From: an uncultured Phycisphaerales bacterium
GTDB taxonomy: Bacteria > Planctomycetota > Phycisphaerae > Phycisphaerales > UBA1924
Direction of reading: 5' to 3'
Assembly: GCA_937871415.1 (NCBI GenBank)
Contig: CALMQD010000052.1
Span: 1 to 5,661 of the forward strand
DNA length: 5,661 nt
Shown piece by piece: positions 5,599 through 5,661 of the stretch (its first letter is position 1; every line of letters starts with the position of its first letter). Position numbers and translations under genes: made by a program. Below the pieces are notes generated by a model. The model was given only the letters and a program-made list of their open reading frames with translations, was not told the DNA's origin and did no database searches.

Positions 5599-5661
5599 TT
5601 ACACGTTGCGGTAGGCGTCGATGACCTCCCGGATCCGCGTGGGGTTCGGAAGGTCTCCCGC
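5599..5661 (-). CDS. C-terminal end of an unidentified gene (partial)
   Basis: On the minus strand, an open frame enters from the right edge and ends at a TAA (5599-5601). The 20 visible residues are AGDLPNPTRIREVIDAYRNV, which read like a soluble helical C-terminus (IREVIDAYRNV), and GC-rich third positions fit a genuine coding sequence. It lies 83 bases upstream of the zinc-ribbon gene on the same strand, so the two may share a transcript. The fragment is too short to identify, and only its end is present here. Confidence 0.55.
   Translation of the reverse strand, partial: AGDLPNPTRIREVIDAYRNV

Noticed and set aside
5586..5599. A small AACCG/CGGTT stem at the end of the partial minus-strand gene
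   Set aside because: It has only five base pairs and no T-run, so it is too weak to call a terminator.

Overview
The window is GC-rich bacterial chromosome, roughly two thirds G+C by eye, and looks like ordinary housekeeping DNA rather than a mobile or defence island. It contains no insertion sequence, CRISPR array, phage gene or toxin-antitoxin pair that I can support. The source is probably a planctomycete-like bacterium, perhaps Phycisphaerae. That is inferred from the high GC, an enlarged prepilin peptidase, weak or absent Shine-Dalgarno sequences and a scattered gene order; no single marker proves it.

Positions 1-1834 carry xseA and xseB on the + strand, 25 bases apart. They encode the large and small subunits of exonuclease VII, which degrades single-stranded DNA in repair. 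The xseA frame is open to the left edge, so its true start may lie outside the window.

After a 168-base gap, 2003-3604 encodes a 533-residue A24-family prepilin peptidase. Its two catalytic aspartates are separated by a very large insertion. No pilus or secretion genes lie beside it.

A structured leader at 3605-3812 precedes an OmpA/Pal-type outer-membrane lipoprotein at 3813-4442. This protein has a lipid-attachment cysteine, a very regular Asn/Leu heptad coiled coil, a flexible linker and a peptidoglycan-binding domain.

Positions 4443-5158 hold no protein gene. They contain a promoter-like extended -10, a hairpin followed by a T-rich run, three tRNA genes on the + strand (Val-GAC, Thr-TGT and Tyr-GTA) and a strong GC hairpin. 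ORFs antisense to these tRNAs are spurious.

The right end is on the - strand. It has a small membrane protein with a four-cysteine zinc ribbon (5159-5515, or to 5566 from a GTG) and, upstream of it, the last 20 codons of an unidentified gene running off the edge.

I did not find a convincing new biological system. The points most worth a second look are the split-aspartate prepilin peptidase, the Asn/Leu heptads and leader of the lipoprotein, the promoter overlapping a hairpin ahead of the tRNAs, and the A32/C38 pair in the tRNA-Val.
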